Below, one piece after another: positions 53,721 to 62,657 of a DNA stretch of 64,000 bases (the stretch's first letter is position 1; every line of letters starts with the position of its first letter). The position numbers and the translations under genes were made by a program. The stretch covers positions 310,001 through 374,000 of the forward strand of contig NZ_BOMM01000001.1 of the NCBI RefSeq assembly GCF_016862195.1, in the 5' to 3' direction. Origin of the DNA: Paractinoplanes ferrugineus (lineage in GTDB: Bacteria > Actinomycetota > Actinomycetes > Mycobacteriales > Micromonosporaceae). Under the pieces are notes generated by a model. That model ran no database searches and was not told the origin of the DNA. It worked only from the letters and a program-made list of their open reading frames with translations.

Positions 53721-53930
53721 TCCGTCCGGGCTGCGTTTGGGTTCGTCGGTGTTCATCAGGGAAAATGTTTGATCGGCACGGTGGGCTGGGTCGCGTGAGC
53801 ACGCGCAATGGTCCCCGGCCGCCGGTCGGATATACGAGCTGTGAGCGTCACGCGGGGCTGAGCGTGTGGCGATAGATGTGGCTGTGGGGTAACCCACCGA
53901 CACCCTGATGTGGGTCTGAGGGGAGACGAA

Positions 53931-54098
53931 ATGGCGGCGATGAAGCCGCGGACGGGCGATGGTCCGCTGGAGGTCACCAAGGAGGGACGGGGCATCGTGA
54001 TGCGCGTCCCGCTGGAAGGTGGTGGCCGTCTCGTCGTTGAGATGACTCCGGACGAGGCCAACGCGCTTGGCGACGCGTTGAAGTCGATCGCGGGCTGA
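53931..54098 (+). CDS. DUF3117 small protein
   Basis: This 55-residue protein is very conserved in Actinobacteria: 'AAMKPRTGDGPLEVTKEGRG' then 'IVMRVPLEGGGRLVVEMTPD' and 'EANALGDALKSIAG'. Its function is unknown. ATG 53931 follows GGGGAGA at good spacing. It is followed by a perfect terminator, so it is a separate transcript. Confidence 0.93.
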   Translation: MAAMKPRTGDGPLEVTKEGRGIVMRVPLEGGGRLVVEMTPDEANALGDALKSIAG

Positions 54099-54110
54099 CG
54101 TTTCGCGCGA

Positions 54111-54147
54111 GCCCGCCGGTACGGTACCGCCCGTACCGGCGGGCTTT
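54111..54147 (+). terminator. Perfect 14-bp stem terminator
   Basis: GCCCGCCGGTACGG (54111-54124) pairs with 54131-54144 around TACCGC and is followed by TTT. It lies between the DUF3117 and aminopeptidase genes. Confidence 0.9.
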
Positions 54148-54175
54148 CCACGTCTTCCAGAAAGGTCACGCTCTC

Positions 54176-55636
54176 GTGTTTCCGATCAGGCTGAGTGCCC
54201 GTCCAACCACCCCGCCACCGCCCTTGATCGGACCAGAAGCCAACCCGCGTGACGACGACCGGACCTGGGTTTTCCCGATCGCCATCTCGGGCTCACTGTC
54301 GCATGGCGGGGGAGAAGTCGAGGCCGAAATCGCCGCGCTGGCGGAGGGTCTCGACAAAGCCGGTGAGGTCCGGATATTGCCGCGTCCGCTCCGGCGGCCG
54401 GCCAAGGTGCTGCTCGCCGGGATCGGCGCGGGCGACGAGGCGGGCTGGCGAGCGGCCGGCGCGGCGGTCAGCCGCACGTTGTCCGGTGTCGAGCGGGCCC
54501 AGATCATGCTCGGTGCGGTCGAGCCGTCGGCGGTGCGTGCGCTGGCCGAGGGCCTCTGGCTGGGCGGCTATCGCTATCGCGATGCCCGCGAGGAGCCACG
54601 GACGGCTCCGGTCGATCTCGCGGTCCAAAACCCCGAGGCGTACGCCGTGAGCCTCACCCGGGCGCGAGCGACGGCCACCGCCACCTGGTTCGCACGCGAC
54701 CTGGCCAACACACCGTCCTCGCTGAAGAGCCCCGACTGGCTGGCCGAGGAGATCGTCGGAGCGGCCGCGCGGCGCGCCGGCGTGACCGTCCGCATCCGCA
54801 CCGGCCCCGAGCTGGACCGCTTCGGCGGGCTGCGAGCCGTCGGTGGAGCATCCAAATTCCCGCCCTGCCTGGTCCAGATGAGCTGGCAGCCGGCGGCCGC
54901 CAGCAAGCACGTGGTGCTGGTCGGCAAGGGCATCACGTTCGACTCGGGCGGCATCTCGATCAAGACCCGCCCCGGCATGAAGAACATGAAGATCGACATG
55001 AGCGGCGCGGCCTCGGTCGCGGCGGCCACGCTGGGCGCGGCCGACCTCGACCTTCCGGTACGCGTGACCGCCCTGCTCCCGCTGGCCGAGAACGCGGTCG
55101 GGGCGGACGCGTTCCGCCCCGGTGACGTGATCACCCACTACGACGGCAGCACCAGCGAATCCACCAACTCCGACGCCGAGGGCCGGCTGGTGCTCGCCGA
55201 CGCGCTCGGTTACGCGGTCGCCGAGCTCGACCCCGACGTCATCGTCGACCTGGCCACCCTCACCGGCGCGGCCGAGGTCGCCCTCGGCTCCGGCCTGGCC
55301 GCTCTGTTCAGCCACGACGATGAGCTGGCCCACGCGCTCAGCGAGGCCGGCCGGCGGGCCGGCGAGAAGATGTGGCGGCTGCCGCTGCCCGACGACTACC
55401 ACGAATACCTGCGCAGCGAGATCGCCGACCGGCACAGCTCGCCCACCCAGGGGGCCGGCGCCGTGGTGGCCGCGCTTTATCTGCGCGAATTTCTCGGCGA
55501 CAAGGTCACGAACTGGGCGCACATCGACAGCGCCGGGCCGAGCTGGGCCACCGAGAGCGATCTCGACGTGACCCGTGGCGCGACCGGTTGGGGAGCGCGC
55601 ACGCTGCTGCGCTACCTCGAGGACCTCACCGCTTGA
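54176..55636 (+). CDS. pepA: Leucyl aminopeptidase (M17)
   Basis: This is a cytoplasmic two-metal aminopeptidase of 486 residues. The M17 catalytic domain shows 'VVLVGKGITFDSGGISIKT' (metal Lys and Asp), 'MKNMKIDMSGAASVAAATL' and the signature 'NSDAEGRLVLADALGYAV', where Ser replaces the usual Thr, plus 'LATLTGAAEVALGSG'. The N-terminal domain (1-160) is the divergent substrate-presenting domain. Start: GTG 54176. It is convergent with the O-methyltransferase and overlaps it by 11 bases. Confidence 0.94.
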   Translation: MFPIRLSARPTTPPPPLIGPEANPRDDDRTWVFPIAISGSLSHGGGEVEAEIAALAEGLDKAGEVRILPRPLRRPAKVLLAGIGAGDEAGWRAAGAAVSRTLSGVERAQIMLGAVEPSAVRALAEGLWLGGYRYRDAREEPRTAPVDLAVQNPEAYAVSLTRARATATATWFARDLANTPSSLKSPDWLAEEIVGAAARRAGVTVRIRTGPELDRFGGLRAVGGASKFPPCLVQMSWQPAAASKHVVLVGKGITFDSGGISIKTRPGMKNMKIDMSGAASVAAATLGAADLDLPVRVTALLPLAENAVGADAFRPGDVITHYDGSTSESTNSDAEGRLVLADALGYAVAELDPDVIVDLATLTGAAEVALGSGLAALFSHDDELAHALSEAGRRAGEKMWRLPLPDDYHEYLRSEIADRHSSPTQGAGAVVAALYLREFLGDKVTNWAHIDSAGPSWATESDLDVTRGATGWGARTLLRYLEDLTA

Positions 55637-56324
55637 CGGCCGCGAGGAGGCCCGCCCCGGACGGGATGATCGCCGGGATCCACTCCTCCGACTCGCGCAC
55701 CACCCGCACCGTCTCCCGGATCGTCAGCGTGCCGACGTCGCGGGCGGCCGGGTCGCTGATCCGGCCGTTGGCCAGGGCACCGTTGATCGCGAGCACCCCA
55801 CCCGGGCGCAGCAGCCGCAGGGCCGCCTCGGCGCAGGCGGTGAACTCGGTCGCGTCGGCGTCGACGAAGACCAGGTCGTAGACCCCATCGGCGAGCCGGG
55901 GCAGCACGTCCAGGGCGCGGCCGGTGATGATCCGGGTGCGCGACGAGGCGAAGCCGGCCTCCAGGAAGATCCGCCGGGCGATCCGCTGGTGCTCGTTCTC
56001 CACGTCGATGGTGGTGAGTACGCCGTCCGTCCGCATGCCCCGGAGCAGCCAGACGCCGCTCACGCCGGTACCGGTACCGATCTCCACCACCGCCTTGGCG
56101 TTGCCCGCGGCGGCCAGCAGGCGCAGCACCGAGCCCGCGGCCGGGCTGACGCTGTCCAGACCGAGCTCATGGGTCAGGCTGCGAGCGGTCTGCAACACGA
56201 TGTCCTCGTTCGCGTACGCCTCCGCGAAGGCCAGCGCAGCGGGTTGGGTCGTCTGCGGGCGAAGTGGGGGGACGATGACGACCTCCGGGCGTGAGGGGGA
56301 TGTACGTGCGGAACTTGCGTACAT
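55626..56324 (-). CDS. O-methyltransferase (class I, Rv1220c-like)
   Basis: The 232-residue protein belongs to the catechol-O-methyltransferase-type family 3. Motif I is 'AVVEIGTGTGVSGVWLLRGM', strand 2 is 'VLTTIDVENEHQRIARRI', and the metal-binding Asp motif is 'YDLVFVDADATEFTACAEAA'. A 'GGVLAINGALANGRISDP' segment follows. In other Actinobacteria this gene precedes sigE-rseA-htrA; here htrA follows directly on the other strand. The start is ATG 56324. Confidence 0.9.
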   Translation of the reverse strand: MYASSARTSPSRPEVVIVPPLRPQTTQPAALAFAEAYANEDIVLQTARSLTHELGLDSVSPAAGSVLRLLAAAGNAKAVVEIGTGTGVSGVWLLRGMRTDGVLTTIDVENEHQRIARRIFLEAGFASSRTRIITGRALDVLPRLADGVYDLVFVDADATEFTACAEAALRLLRPGGVLAINGALANGRISDPAARDVGTLTIRETVRVVRESEEWIPAIIPSGAGLLAAVKR

Positions 56325-56539
56325 CGGATATGAGAGTAAAGCGATGCCCGACCAGATCGCCGAGCCGCCTTCCGTTCACGATCGCGGGGCTGCCTTCCGT
56401 TCGCCATTCGCGGGGCCGGCGAAACGGCTCACAGTGGGCTGTCGATGGGATAAACGGGCCGGGGCCGGGCGGTGTCCGAGATCCGTGTCATCCTGGAGGG
56501 GGAGCCGGGCTCCTGAGGGACCGTGAGGGAGGCACCGAC

Positions 56540-57799
56540 GTGACCGACGGCTGGAACGCGCGCTCCGCTCCGCCGCCTGCCACCGGTCAGCCCATGCCGT
56601 CGCAGGGCACGTCGCCCTGGTGGTCGGACGCGCTGGCCGACCCGTGGCGTGACCCCTACACCCCGGCACATGTCGTGCTGCCGGCCGCGCGGGAGAGCGT
56701 CGGGCCCGCCCCCGAGCCGGTCACCGACCCCGACGCGCCGCGCCGCTCGCTCACCCCGATCTTGCTGATCTGCCTGGTCACCTCCCTGCTGGCGGGTGGC
56801 CTGGGCGGCACCCTGGGGTTCGTCTTCGCGGTCAAGGGCGGCTTCGCCAACTCCTCCGGCAGCAGCCTGGGCGCGTCCCCGACCGAGGCTCCGGCCGCGG
56901 TCAACCGGGCGCCCGACTCGAACGCCGGCGTGGTCAGCAAGGTGCTGCCGAGCGTCGTCACGGTCCGGGTGACCGGGGCGATCGGCTCCGGCTTCATCGT
57001 CTCCACCGACGGTTACGTGATCACCAACGACCATGTGGTCGAAGGGGCCGGCGAGACCATGTCGGTGTCGTTCAGCGACGGCTCGACCGCCTCGGCCAAA
57101 CTGGTCGGCCGTGACCCCGAGTCCGACATCGCCGTGATCAAGGTCGCAAAGTCCGGGCTTCCCGCGGTCTCGCTGGGCGATTCCGACCAGCTCGCGGTCG
57201 GCGACCCGGTGTTCGCCTTCGGTTCGCCGCTGGCCTTGGTCAACACCGTGACCGCAGGCATCGTCAGCGCGCTCGACCGCACCATCCAGGCCGGTGAGCC
57301 GGGCGGCACCACCCGCTATTACGCGGCCGTGCAGACCGACGCCGCGGTCAACCAGGGCAACTCCGGCGGCCCGCTGGTCAACGCGGCCGGTCAGGTCGTC
57401 GGGGTCAACTCGGTGATCCGCTCGGTGAGCGGCACCGAGACCCAGGCCGGCAACATCGGTCTGGCCTTCGCGATCCCGATCAACCAGGCCAAGCGGATCG
57501 CCGGCGACATCATCGACCACGGCAAGGCCCGCCGCACCGTGATCGGCGCCGAGGTCGTGACCGGCACCTCCACGGCCGGGGCCCGGCTGCGCTCGGTCGA
57601 CCCGGCCGGTCCCGCGGGCTCCGCCGGGCTCAAGGCCGGTGACGTGGTGACCCGTCTCGACCACCACATCCTCGAGGACGGCAGCGATCTGATCGCGCTG
57701 GTCCGTAAGTACGCACCGGGTACGGTGATCCCCGTCGAGTACCGCCGCGGGACCAAGACCGAGTCCGCATCGGTCACTCTGGTCGCCGACTCGAACTAG
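56540..57799 (+). CDS. htrA: HtrA/DegP-like membrane-anchored serine protease with PDZ domain
   Basis: This envelope quality-control protease has 419 residues. A roughly 70-residue cytoplasmic N-terminus precedes a TM helix ('LTPILLICLVTSLLAGGLGG', about 71-95), and the catalytic domain has His165 ('VITNDHVVEGA'), Asp196 ('ESDIAVIKV') and Ser276 ('NQGNSGGPLVN'). A PDZ domain (about 325-410, 'GPAGSAGLKAGDVVTRLD') closes it. GTG 56540 follows GGGAGG. It is in an operon with tatB. The sigE and rseA genes usually found upstream are absent. Confidence 0.94.
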   Translation: MTDGWNARSAPPPATGQPMPSQGTSPWWSDALADPWRDPYTPAHVVLPAARESVGPAPEPVTDPDAPRRSLTPILLICLVTSLLAGGLGGTLGFVFAVKGGFANSSGSSLGASPTEAPAAVNRAPDSNAGVVSKVLPSVVTVRVTGAIGSGFIVSTDGYVITNDHVVEGAGETMSVSFSDGSTASAKLVGRDPESDIAVIKVAKSGLPAVSLGDSDQLAVGDPVFAFGSPLALVNTVTAGIVSALDRTIQAGEPGGTTRYYAAVQTDAAVNQGNSGGPLVNAAGQVVGVNSVIRSVSGTETQAGNIGLAFAIPINQAKRIAGDIIDHGKARRTVIGAEVVTGTSTAGARLRSVDPAGPAGSAGLKAGDVVTRLDHHILEDGSDLIALVRKYAPGTVIPVEYRRGTKTESASVTLVADSN

Positions 57800-57838
57800 G
57801 CCGTAGGCTAGGCGCCGGACCGAGAGGGAGGCCGCCTC

Positions 57839-58249
57839 ATGTTCGAGAACCTGAACTGGTGGGAGATCGGCGCGCTGCTGCTGCTGGCGCTGCTGATCTT
57901 CGGTGAGCGCCTGCCCAAGGTGATCGGCGACGGCCTGAAGATGCTGCGCGGTCTGCGGGCGATGGCGCAGAACGCCACCACCGACCTCAACCGCGAGTTG
58001 GGCACCGACCTCCAGCTGCAGGACCTGCACCCGAAGGCGTTCATCCGCAAGCACATCCTCAGCGAGGAGGACGAGGCGGCGCTCCGCAAGCCGCTGCAGG
58101 GTCTGCTGGAGGATGTGAAGACCGACCTCAACGGGGTCAAGGCGGATCTGACCGACGTGGCGGCCGCGGCCGACATCAAGAAGCCCGCCTCCACCGCACC
58201 GAGGACCGGCGCGGTGGAGAAGCGGGCTTTCGACCTCGACGCGACCTAG
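57839..58249 (+). CDS. tatB: Sec-independent protein translocase TatB
   Basis: TatB pairs with TatC to recognise twin-arginine signal peptides. The 136-residue protein begins 'FENLNWWEIGALLLLALLIF' (TM helix), followed by 'GERLPKVIGDGLKMLRGLR', an amphipathic helix and a charged tail. The early Glu and Gly-Pro-like hinge fit TatB/TatA; the gene order htrA-tatB-mrp and length favour TatB. ATG 57839 has GAGGGAGG upstream. tatA and tatC are not in the window. Confidence 0.93.
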   Translation: MFENLNWWEIGALLLLALLIFGERLPKVIGDGLKMLRGLRAMAQNATTDLNRELGTDLQLQDLHPKAFIRKHILSEEDEAALRKPLQGLLEDVKTDLNGVKADLTDVAAAADIKKPASTAPRTGAVEKRAFDLDAT

Positions 58250-58253
58250 GTCC

Positions 58254-59411
58254 TCAGCGTCGCGCGTTGACCATCAGGCCCAGCGGCTTGCCGACCAGCG
58301 ACTCGCGTCGCAGGGCCAGCCGGTCGGCCACCGCGTCCAGGGCCTTGGCCGCCGGTGCCTCCGGGTCGGCCAGCACGATGGGGGTGCCGGCGTCGCCGGC
58401 TTCACGCACTCGGGTGTCGAGCGGGATCTGCCCGAGCAGCGGCACCGAGGCGCCGACGGTCCGGGTCAGCGAGTCGGCCACGGTCTGGCCGCCGCCCGAG
58501 CCGAAGACCTCCATGCGGGAGCCGTCCGGCATCTCCAGCCAAGACATGTTCTCCACCACACCGACGAGGCGCTGGTGGGTCTGCAGCGCGATCGCGCCGG
58601 CCCGCTCGGCCACCTCGGCGGCCGCCGCCTGCGGGGTGGTCACGACCAGGATCTCGGCGTTGGGCAGCAGCTGGGCCAGCGAGATCGCCACGTCACCGGT
58701 GCCCGGCGGGAGGTCGAGCAGCAGCACGTCCAGGTCGCCCCAGTAGACGTCGGCGAGGAACTGCTGCAGTGCGCGGTGCAGCATCGGGCCACGCCACACC
58801 ACTGCCGCGTTGCCGGCCGTGAACATGCCGATCGAGATCACCTTCACGCCGTGCGACTGCGGCGGCATGATCATTTCTTCGACCCGGGTGGGCCGGCCGT
58901 CGACGCCGAGCATGCGGGGTACCGAGTGGCCGTAGATGTCCGCGTCGAGCACGCCGACCGACAGGCCACGCTGGGCCAGGGCGGCCGCCAGGTTGACGGT
59001 CACGCTCGACTTGCCGACCCCGCCCTTGCCGCTGGCCACCGCGTACACCCTGGTGCGGGAGCCGGGCTGGGCGAACGGAATCACCGGTTCGGCAGTCGCG
59101 GAACCACCGCGCAGCGTGCTCTGCAGCGCCTTGCGCTGCTCCTCGGACATCACCCCGAAGTCGACCACCACCCCGGTGATCCCCGGAATCGCGGTGAGCG
59201 CGGCGGTGATGTCGTTGTTGAGCTTGTCGCGCAGGGGGCAGCCGGCCACGGTGAGGAGCAGCTCGACCTTGACGGTGCTGCCGGCGACGGTGAAGCCCTT
59301 GACCATGCCGAGGTCGGTGATCGGGCGGCGGATCTCGGGGTCGTCGACGGTCGCCAGGGCGGCCTGGATCGCATCCTCGAGCGTGGGAGCAGGTGTAACC
59401 GGCGTAGCCAT
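58254..59411 (-). CDS. mrp: Mrp/ApbC-type Fe-S cluster carrier ATPase
   Basis: This P-loop ATPase of 385 residues probably carries Fe-S clusters to apo-proteins. An N-terminal MIP18/DUF59 domain (about 8-85, 'VDDPEIRRPITDLGMVKGF') is followed by the ATPase domain with 'AVASGKGGVGKSSVTVNLAA' (deviant Walker A with a signature Lys), 'GVLDADIYGHSVPRML' and 'LLDLPPGTGDVAISLAQLLP'. The start is ATG 59411. It is 21 bases downstream of the DUF1003 gene. Confidence 0.93.
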   Translation of the reverse strand: MATPVTPAPTLEDAIQAALATVDDPEIRRPITDLGMVKGFTVAGSTVKVELLLTVAGCPLRDKLNNDITAALTAIPGITGVVVDFGVMSEEQRKALQSTLRGGSATAEPVIPFAQPGSRTRVYAVASGKGGVGKSSVTVNLAAALAQRGLSVGVLDADIYGHSVPRMLGVDGRPTRVEEMIMPPQSHGVKVISIGMFTAGNAAVVWRGPMLHRALQQFLADVYWGDLDVLLLDLPPGTGDVAISLAQLLPNAEILVVTTPQAAAAEVAERAGAIALQTHQRLVGVVENMSWLEMPDGSRMEVFGSGGGQTVADSLTRTVGASVPLLGQIPLDTRVREAGDAGTPIVLADPEAPAAKALDAVADRLALRRESLVGKPLGLMVNARR

Positions 59412-59432
59412 ATGAACAACTTTACTTCGGCG

Positions 59433-59960
59433 TCAGGTGCGCTCTTCCTCCCACTCCGAGCGGGCCCGCTTCTCCCGCCGGTGGGCCGCCTCGTCCAGTT
59501 CGTCGGCCAGTCGCGCCAGCTCGCTGCGCAGGAAGTCGCGGGTGGCCACCTCGCCCAGCGCGATCCGCAGCGAGGCGATCTCCCGGGCCAGGTATTCCGT
59601 GTCCGCCTTCTGCATCGCGGCCCGGCGCCGGTCCTCCTCCATGGTCAGGCGGTCGCGGTCGGTCTGCCGGTTCTGCGCGAGCAGGATCAGCGGGGCCGCG
59701 TAGGACGCCTGCAAGGACAGGATCAAGGTCAGGAACGTGAAGGTGTACGGGTCGAACTGCAGGTGCGCCGGGGTCAGCGTGTTCCACAGGAACCAGCCCG
59801 CGATCACCAGCGTCATCCACACGATGAACTGGGCCGTGCCCATGTAGCGGGCGATGTTCTCGGACCACTGTCCGAACGTCTCCGGGTTGAACCGGGGCAG
59901 GCGCACCCGGCCCGGCTCGACCGGCTGGTCCAGCCGGTCCCGGCGTGGCTCCGTGCTCAC
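59433..59960 (-). CDS. DUF1003 membrane protein
   Basis: The 175-residue protein has two TM helices ('FIVWMTLVIAGWFLWNTL', 'YTFTFLTLILSLQASYAAPL') and the DUF1003 features 'FGQWSENIARYMGTAQFIVW' and 'LILLAQNRQTDRDRL'. A charged C-terminal coiled coil follows ('LARLADELDEAAHRREKRAR'). It overlaps the upstream CBS/MgtE gene by four bases. The function is not known; neighbours suggest a link to divalent cation or ion homeostasis. Confidence 0.9.
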   Translation of the reverse strand: MSTEPRRDRLDQPVEPGRVRLPRFNPETFGQWSENIARYMGTAQFIVWMTLVIAGWFLWNTLTPAHLQFDPYTFTFLTLILSLQASYAAPLILLAQNRQTDRDRLTMEEDRRRAAMQKADTEYLAREIASLRIALGEVATRDFLRSELARLADELDEAAHRREKRARSEWEEERT

Positions 59961-61240
59961 AGCTCGATCCCGTTTTCGTCATCGTCGGCGGTGTCCCGGT
60001 CGCGCCAGTCGCGCGGCAGCGAATGGTCGAGCACGTCGTCGACCGTCACCGCGCCCAGCAGTCGGTGCGTGCTGTCCACCACTGGCATCGCCACCAGGTC
60101 GTAGGTGGCCATCCGCCGGGTCATCTCGGCGAGCCCGATCTGCGGCCGCAGCGGTTCCAGGTCGTTGTCGACGATGCCACCCAGGATGGAGGCCGGCGGC
60201 TCGCGCAGCAGCCGCTGAAAATGCACCATGCCGAGGTACTTACCCGTCGGGGTGGCCGAGGGCGCACGGGCGACGAAGACCTGGGCGGCCACCACCGGCG
60301 ACAGATCGGGTTCGCGGATGCGGGCCAGCGCCTCGGCCACCGTCGCGTCCGGTGTCATGATCACCGGCTCGGACGTCATCACCGAACCGGCCGTGCCCGG
60401 TTGGTAGCTCATCAGCTGGCGGACCGGGGCTGCCTCTTCCGGCTCCATCAGGTCGAGCAGCACCGTCTGCTCCGCCTTGGGCAGCTCGGCGAGCAGGTCG
60501 GCGGCGTCGTCCGGGTCCATCCGTTCGAGCACGTCGGCGGCCCGTTCCCGGTCCAGCTGCACCAGGATCTCCACCTGGTCGTGCTCGGGCAGCTCCTCCA
60601 GCACGTCGGCGAGTTTACGGTCGCTCAGGGCGGCCGCCACCTCGTTGCGGCGGGCGTCCGGCAGGTCCTGCAGCGCGTTCGCCATGTCGGCCGGGCGCAT
60701 CGGCTCGAGCAGCGCCAGCAGGTTGGACGTGCCCTGCGTGTCGGTCGGGCCGAACAGGTTGTGAACGCGTTCGTACTCGGCCTGGTAGACGTGCCCGCGC
60801 CGGGCCAGCCGCCCGGTGTGCTCACGCACGGCGAGCCGGGTGACCACCCACTCGTTGTTGCGGGTCAGGTCCATGCCGATGTCGACCACATTGCCCGGCT
60901 GGCCGGGTCCGTCGCCGGTTTCCGGCATGACCGTGACCCGGCGGTCGAGCAGGTCCTCCACCACGAGCAACTCGTTCGGCCGCTTCTCGAACCGGCGCAG
61001 GTTGAGCGTGCCGGTGCTCAGCACCACCGCTTCGGAATCCATCGAGGTGACCCGGCCGATCGGCAGGAAGATCCGCCGGCGCAGCGCCATCTCGGCGACC
61101 AGCCCCACCACCTGCGGCGGCCGGTTGGTGGTGCGCAGCCGAACGACGGCGTCACGCACCCGGCCCACCCGGTCGCCGTTGGGGTCGAACACACCCAGGC
61201 CGGCGAGCCGGGCCAGATAAACCCTCGTCCCCATGGTCAC
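59957..61240 (-). CDS. Soluble PRC-barrel/MgtE_N/CBS protein
   Basis: The 427-residue protein has PRC-barrel-like N-terminal segments ('VGRVRDAVVRLRTTNRPPQV'), an MgtE N-terminal superhelical domain (about 170-270; 'DRERAADVLERMDPDDAADL') and a CBS pair (about 280-410; 'PVIMTPDATVAEALARIREP', 'MATYDLVAMPVVDSTHRLLG'). It lacks the five TM helices of MgtE channels, so it is not itself a transporter. It is first in a coupled set with DUF1003 and mrp. Start at GTG 61240 or ATG 61234. Confidence 0.85.
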   Translation of the reverse strand: MTMGTRVYLARLAGLGVFDPNGDRVGRVRDAVVRLRTTNRPPQVVGLVAEMALRRRIFLPIGRVTSMDSEAVVLSTGTLNLRRFEKRPNELLVVEDLLDRRVTVMPETGDGPGQPGNVVDIGMDLTRNNEWVVTRLAVREHTGRLARRGHVYQAEYERVHNLFGPTDTQGTSNLLALLEPMRPADMANALQDLPDARRNEVAAALSDRKLADVLEELPEHDQVEILVQLDRERAADVLERMDPDDAADLLAELPKAEQTVLLDLMEPEEAAPVRQLMSYQPGTAGSVMTSEPVIMTPDATVAEALARIREPDLSPVVAAQVFVARAPSATPTGKYLGMVHFQRLLREPPASILGGIVDNDLEPLRPQIGLAEMTRRMATYDLVAMPVVDSTHRLLGAVTVDDVLDHSLPRDWRDRDTADDDENGIEL

Positions 61241-61267
61241 CGAACCAGCCTAGGTTAGGGTCCCGAC

Positions 61268-62137
61268 ATGTCCACCTTGGCGTACGAGATCGTCGACGTG
61301 TTCACCGACCGCCCGTTCGCCGGCAACCCCCTGGCGGTCGTCTACGGGGCCGACGACCTCGCCGGTGCTCAGCTGCACACCCTGGCCCGGGAGTTCAACC
61401 TCGCCGAGACCGTGTTCGTGCTGCCGCCCTCCCGGCCGGGCGCGACCTATCGAGTCCGGATCTTCACCCCGGAGTCGGAACTCCCGTTCGCCGGCCATCC
61501 GAGCGTCGGCGCCGCGGTCACCCTGATGCGCCGGGGCGAGTTCCCAGCCGGTCGGGTGGTTCAGGAGTGCGGCGCCGGCCTGCTGTCACTCGAGGTGCGT
61601 CCGGCCGGTTCGGCGACGCTCACCGGTGGTGAGCCGACGCTCGGCGAACCCCTGGACGCGGCCCCGCTGCTGGCGGTGGCCGGCCTGCCGGCCGAGAGTG
61701 CGCTCGCCGCGCCACGTCCGGCCGGGTGCGGCCTGAGCTGGGTGTTTCTTCCCGTACGCCGGGAGCAGCTCGCCGACATCCAGATCGACGGCGCCGCCGC
61801 GGCTCGGCTCGGCGTCCCCGACATCTGCTACTTCGCCTGGTCACCCGAGTCGCGCGAGGCCCACTCCCGGGTGATGTGCCCGGGCAGCGCCGTCCCGGAG
61901 GACCCGGCGACCGGCTCGGCCGCCCTGGGCCTGGGCGTCTGGCTGGTCGCCGCGGGCTGGTTGCCCCCGTCCGAGGTCTCGGGCTACCGGGTCCACCAGG
62001 GCTCCGAGGTGAAGCGCCCGTCGATGCTGGACTGCACCGTGACCGCGGTCGAGGGGCGCGCCGTCGCCGCGACGGTGGCCGGCCACGTGGTCCCGATCGC
62101 CCGAGGCGAGATCGTCGTCCCCCCGTTCGTCGGCTGA
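61268..62137 (+). CDS. PhzF-family isomerase
   Basis: The 289-residue protein has the diaminopimelate-epimerase-like double domain of PhzF. The catalytic Glu lies in 'REFNLAETVFVLPP', followed by 'TPESELPFAGHPSVGAAVTL' and the second-domain signature 'EDPATGSAALGLGVWL'. It has no neighbouring phenazine genes, so it is probably a house-keeping member of unknown substrate. ATG 61268; a TAGGTT box 17 bp upstream fits a near-leaderless promoter. Confidence 0.9.
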   Translation: MSTLAYEIVDVFTDRPFAGNPLAVVYGADDLAGAQLHTLAREFNLAETVFVLPPSRPGATYRVRIFTPESELPFAGHPSVGAAVTLMRRGEFPAGRVVQECGAGLLSLEVRPAGSATLTGGEPTLGEPLDAAPLLAVAGLPAESALAAPRPAGCGLSWVFLPVRREQLADIQIDGAAAARLGVPDICYFAWSPESREAHSRVMCPGSAVPEDPATGSAALGLGVWLVAAGWLPPSEVSGYRVHQGSEVKRPSMLDCTVTAVEGRAVAATVAGHVVPIARGEIVVPPFVG

Positions 62138-62155
62138 TCTCCGCCCGGTGACCGG

Positions 62156-62653
62156 TCAGGAGCGACGCACCCGGTGCAGCTTGAACGGCTTGCGGGTCTG
62201 GTTGCGGGCCGGGGTCTGCCGGGGGACGGCGGCGCCGGAGTCGGTGGGCAGGTCGGGTGAAGCCAGCGGCGCGTGCTGCTCCGGCGGGGTCAGCCGGACG
62301 ATCGCGCAACCCGCCGCGGCCCACCGGGCCACCAGCTCGTCGAACGTGCCGGAGGCGTTGAGTCGCTTCTGCGCGAGTTGCGGGGCAACCGTCGTCCATT
62401 CCTCGGAACCGGGCTGGAGACGGGTCACCGCCATGTCGCTGACCACGATCAGGCCGCCGTTGTCACCGCGCAGGCGCACCGACGCCGTGCTCGCCTCGGC
62501 GAGGCCCGGGGCGTATTGCTCACCGGGCCCGCTGACCACGATCAGCGAGCCCTCCAGCGGCATGCACCAGAGCCCGAGCGCCGGCCCGTCCCCGATCGAG
62601 ACCCAGGCCAGCGCCGCCTTCTTCAGTGCCTCATCCAAGACCGCAGACGTCAC
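62156..62653 (-). CDS. Uncharacterised conserved protein downstream of a HAD gene
   Basis: The 165-residue protein resembles no family I can name firmly. It has beta-rich segments ('LGLWCMPLEGSLIVVSGPGE', 'TASVRLRGDNGGLIVVSDMA') like a split beta-barrel flavin reductase-type fold, and a polar C-terminus rich in Pro and Arg. It is 4 bp downstream of the HAD gene and uses a GTG start at 62653. It is a probable partner in the same transcript. Confidence 0.65.
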   Translation of the reverse strand: MTSAVLDEALKKAALAWVSIGDGPALGLWCMPLEGSLIVVSGPGEQYAPGLAEASTASVRLRGDNGGLIVVSDMAVTRLQPGSEEWTTVAPQLAQKRLNASGTFDELVARWAAAGCAIVRLTPPEQHAPLASPDLPTDSGAAVPRQTPARNQTRKPFKLHRVRRS

Positions 62654-62657
62654 CGCA

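Noticed and set aside
61249..61262. AGGTTAGGG upstream of phzF as an iron box
   Set aside because: Only one half-site matches; the second half (TCCCGAC) fails. TAGGTT is better explained as a -10 element.
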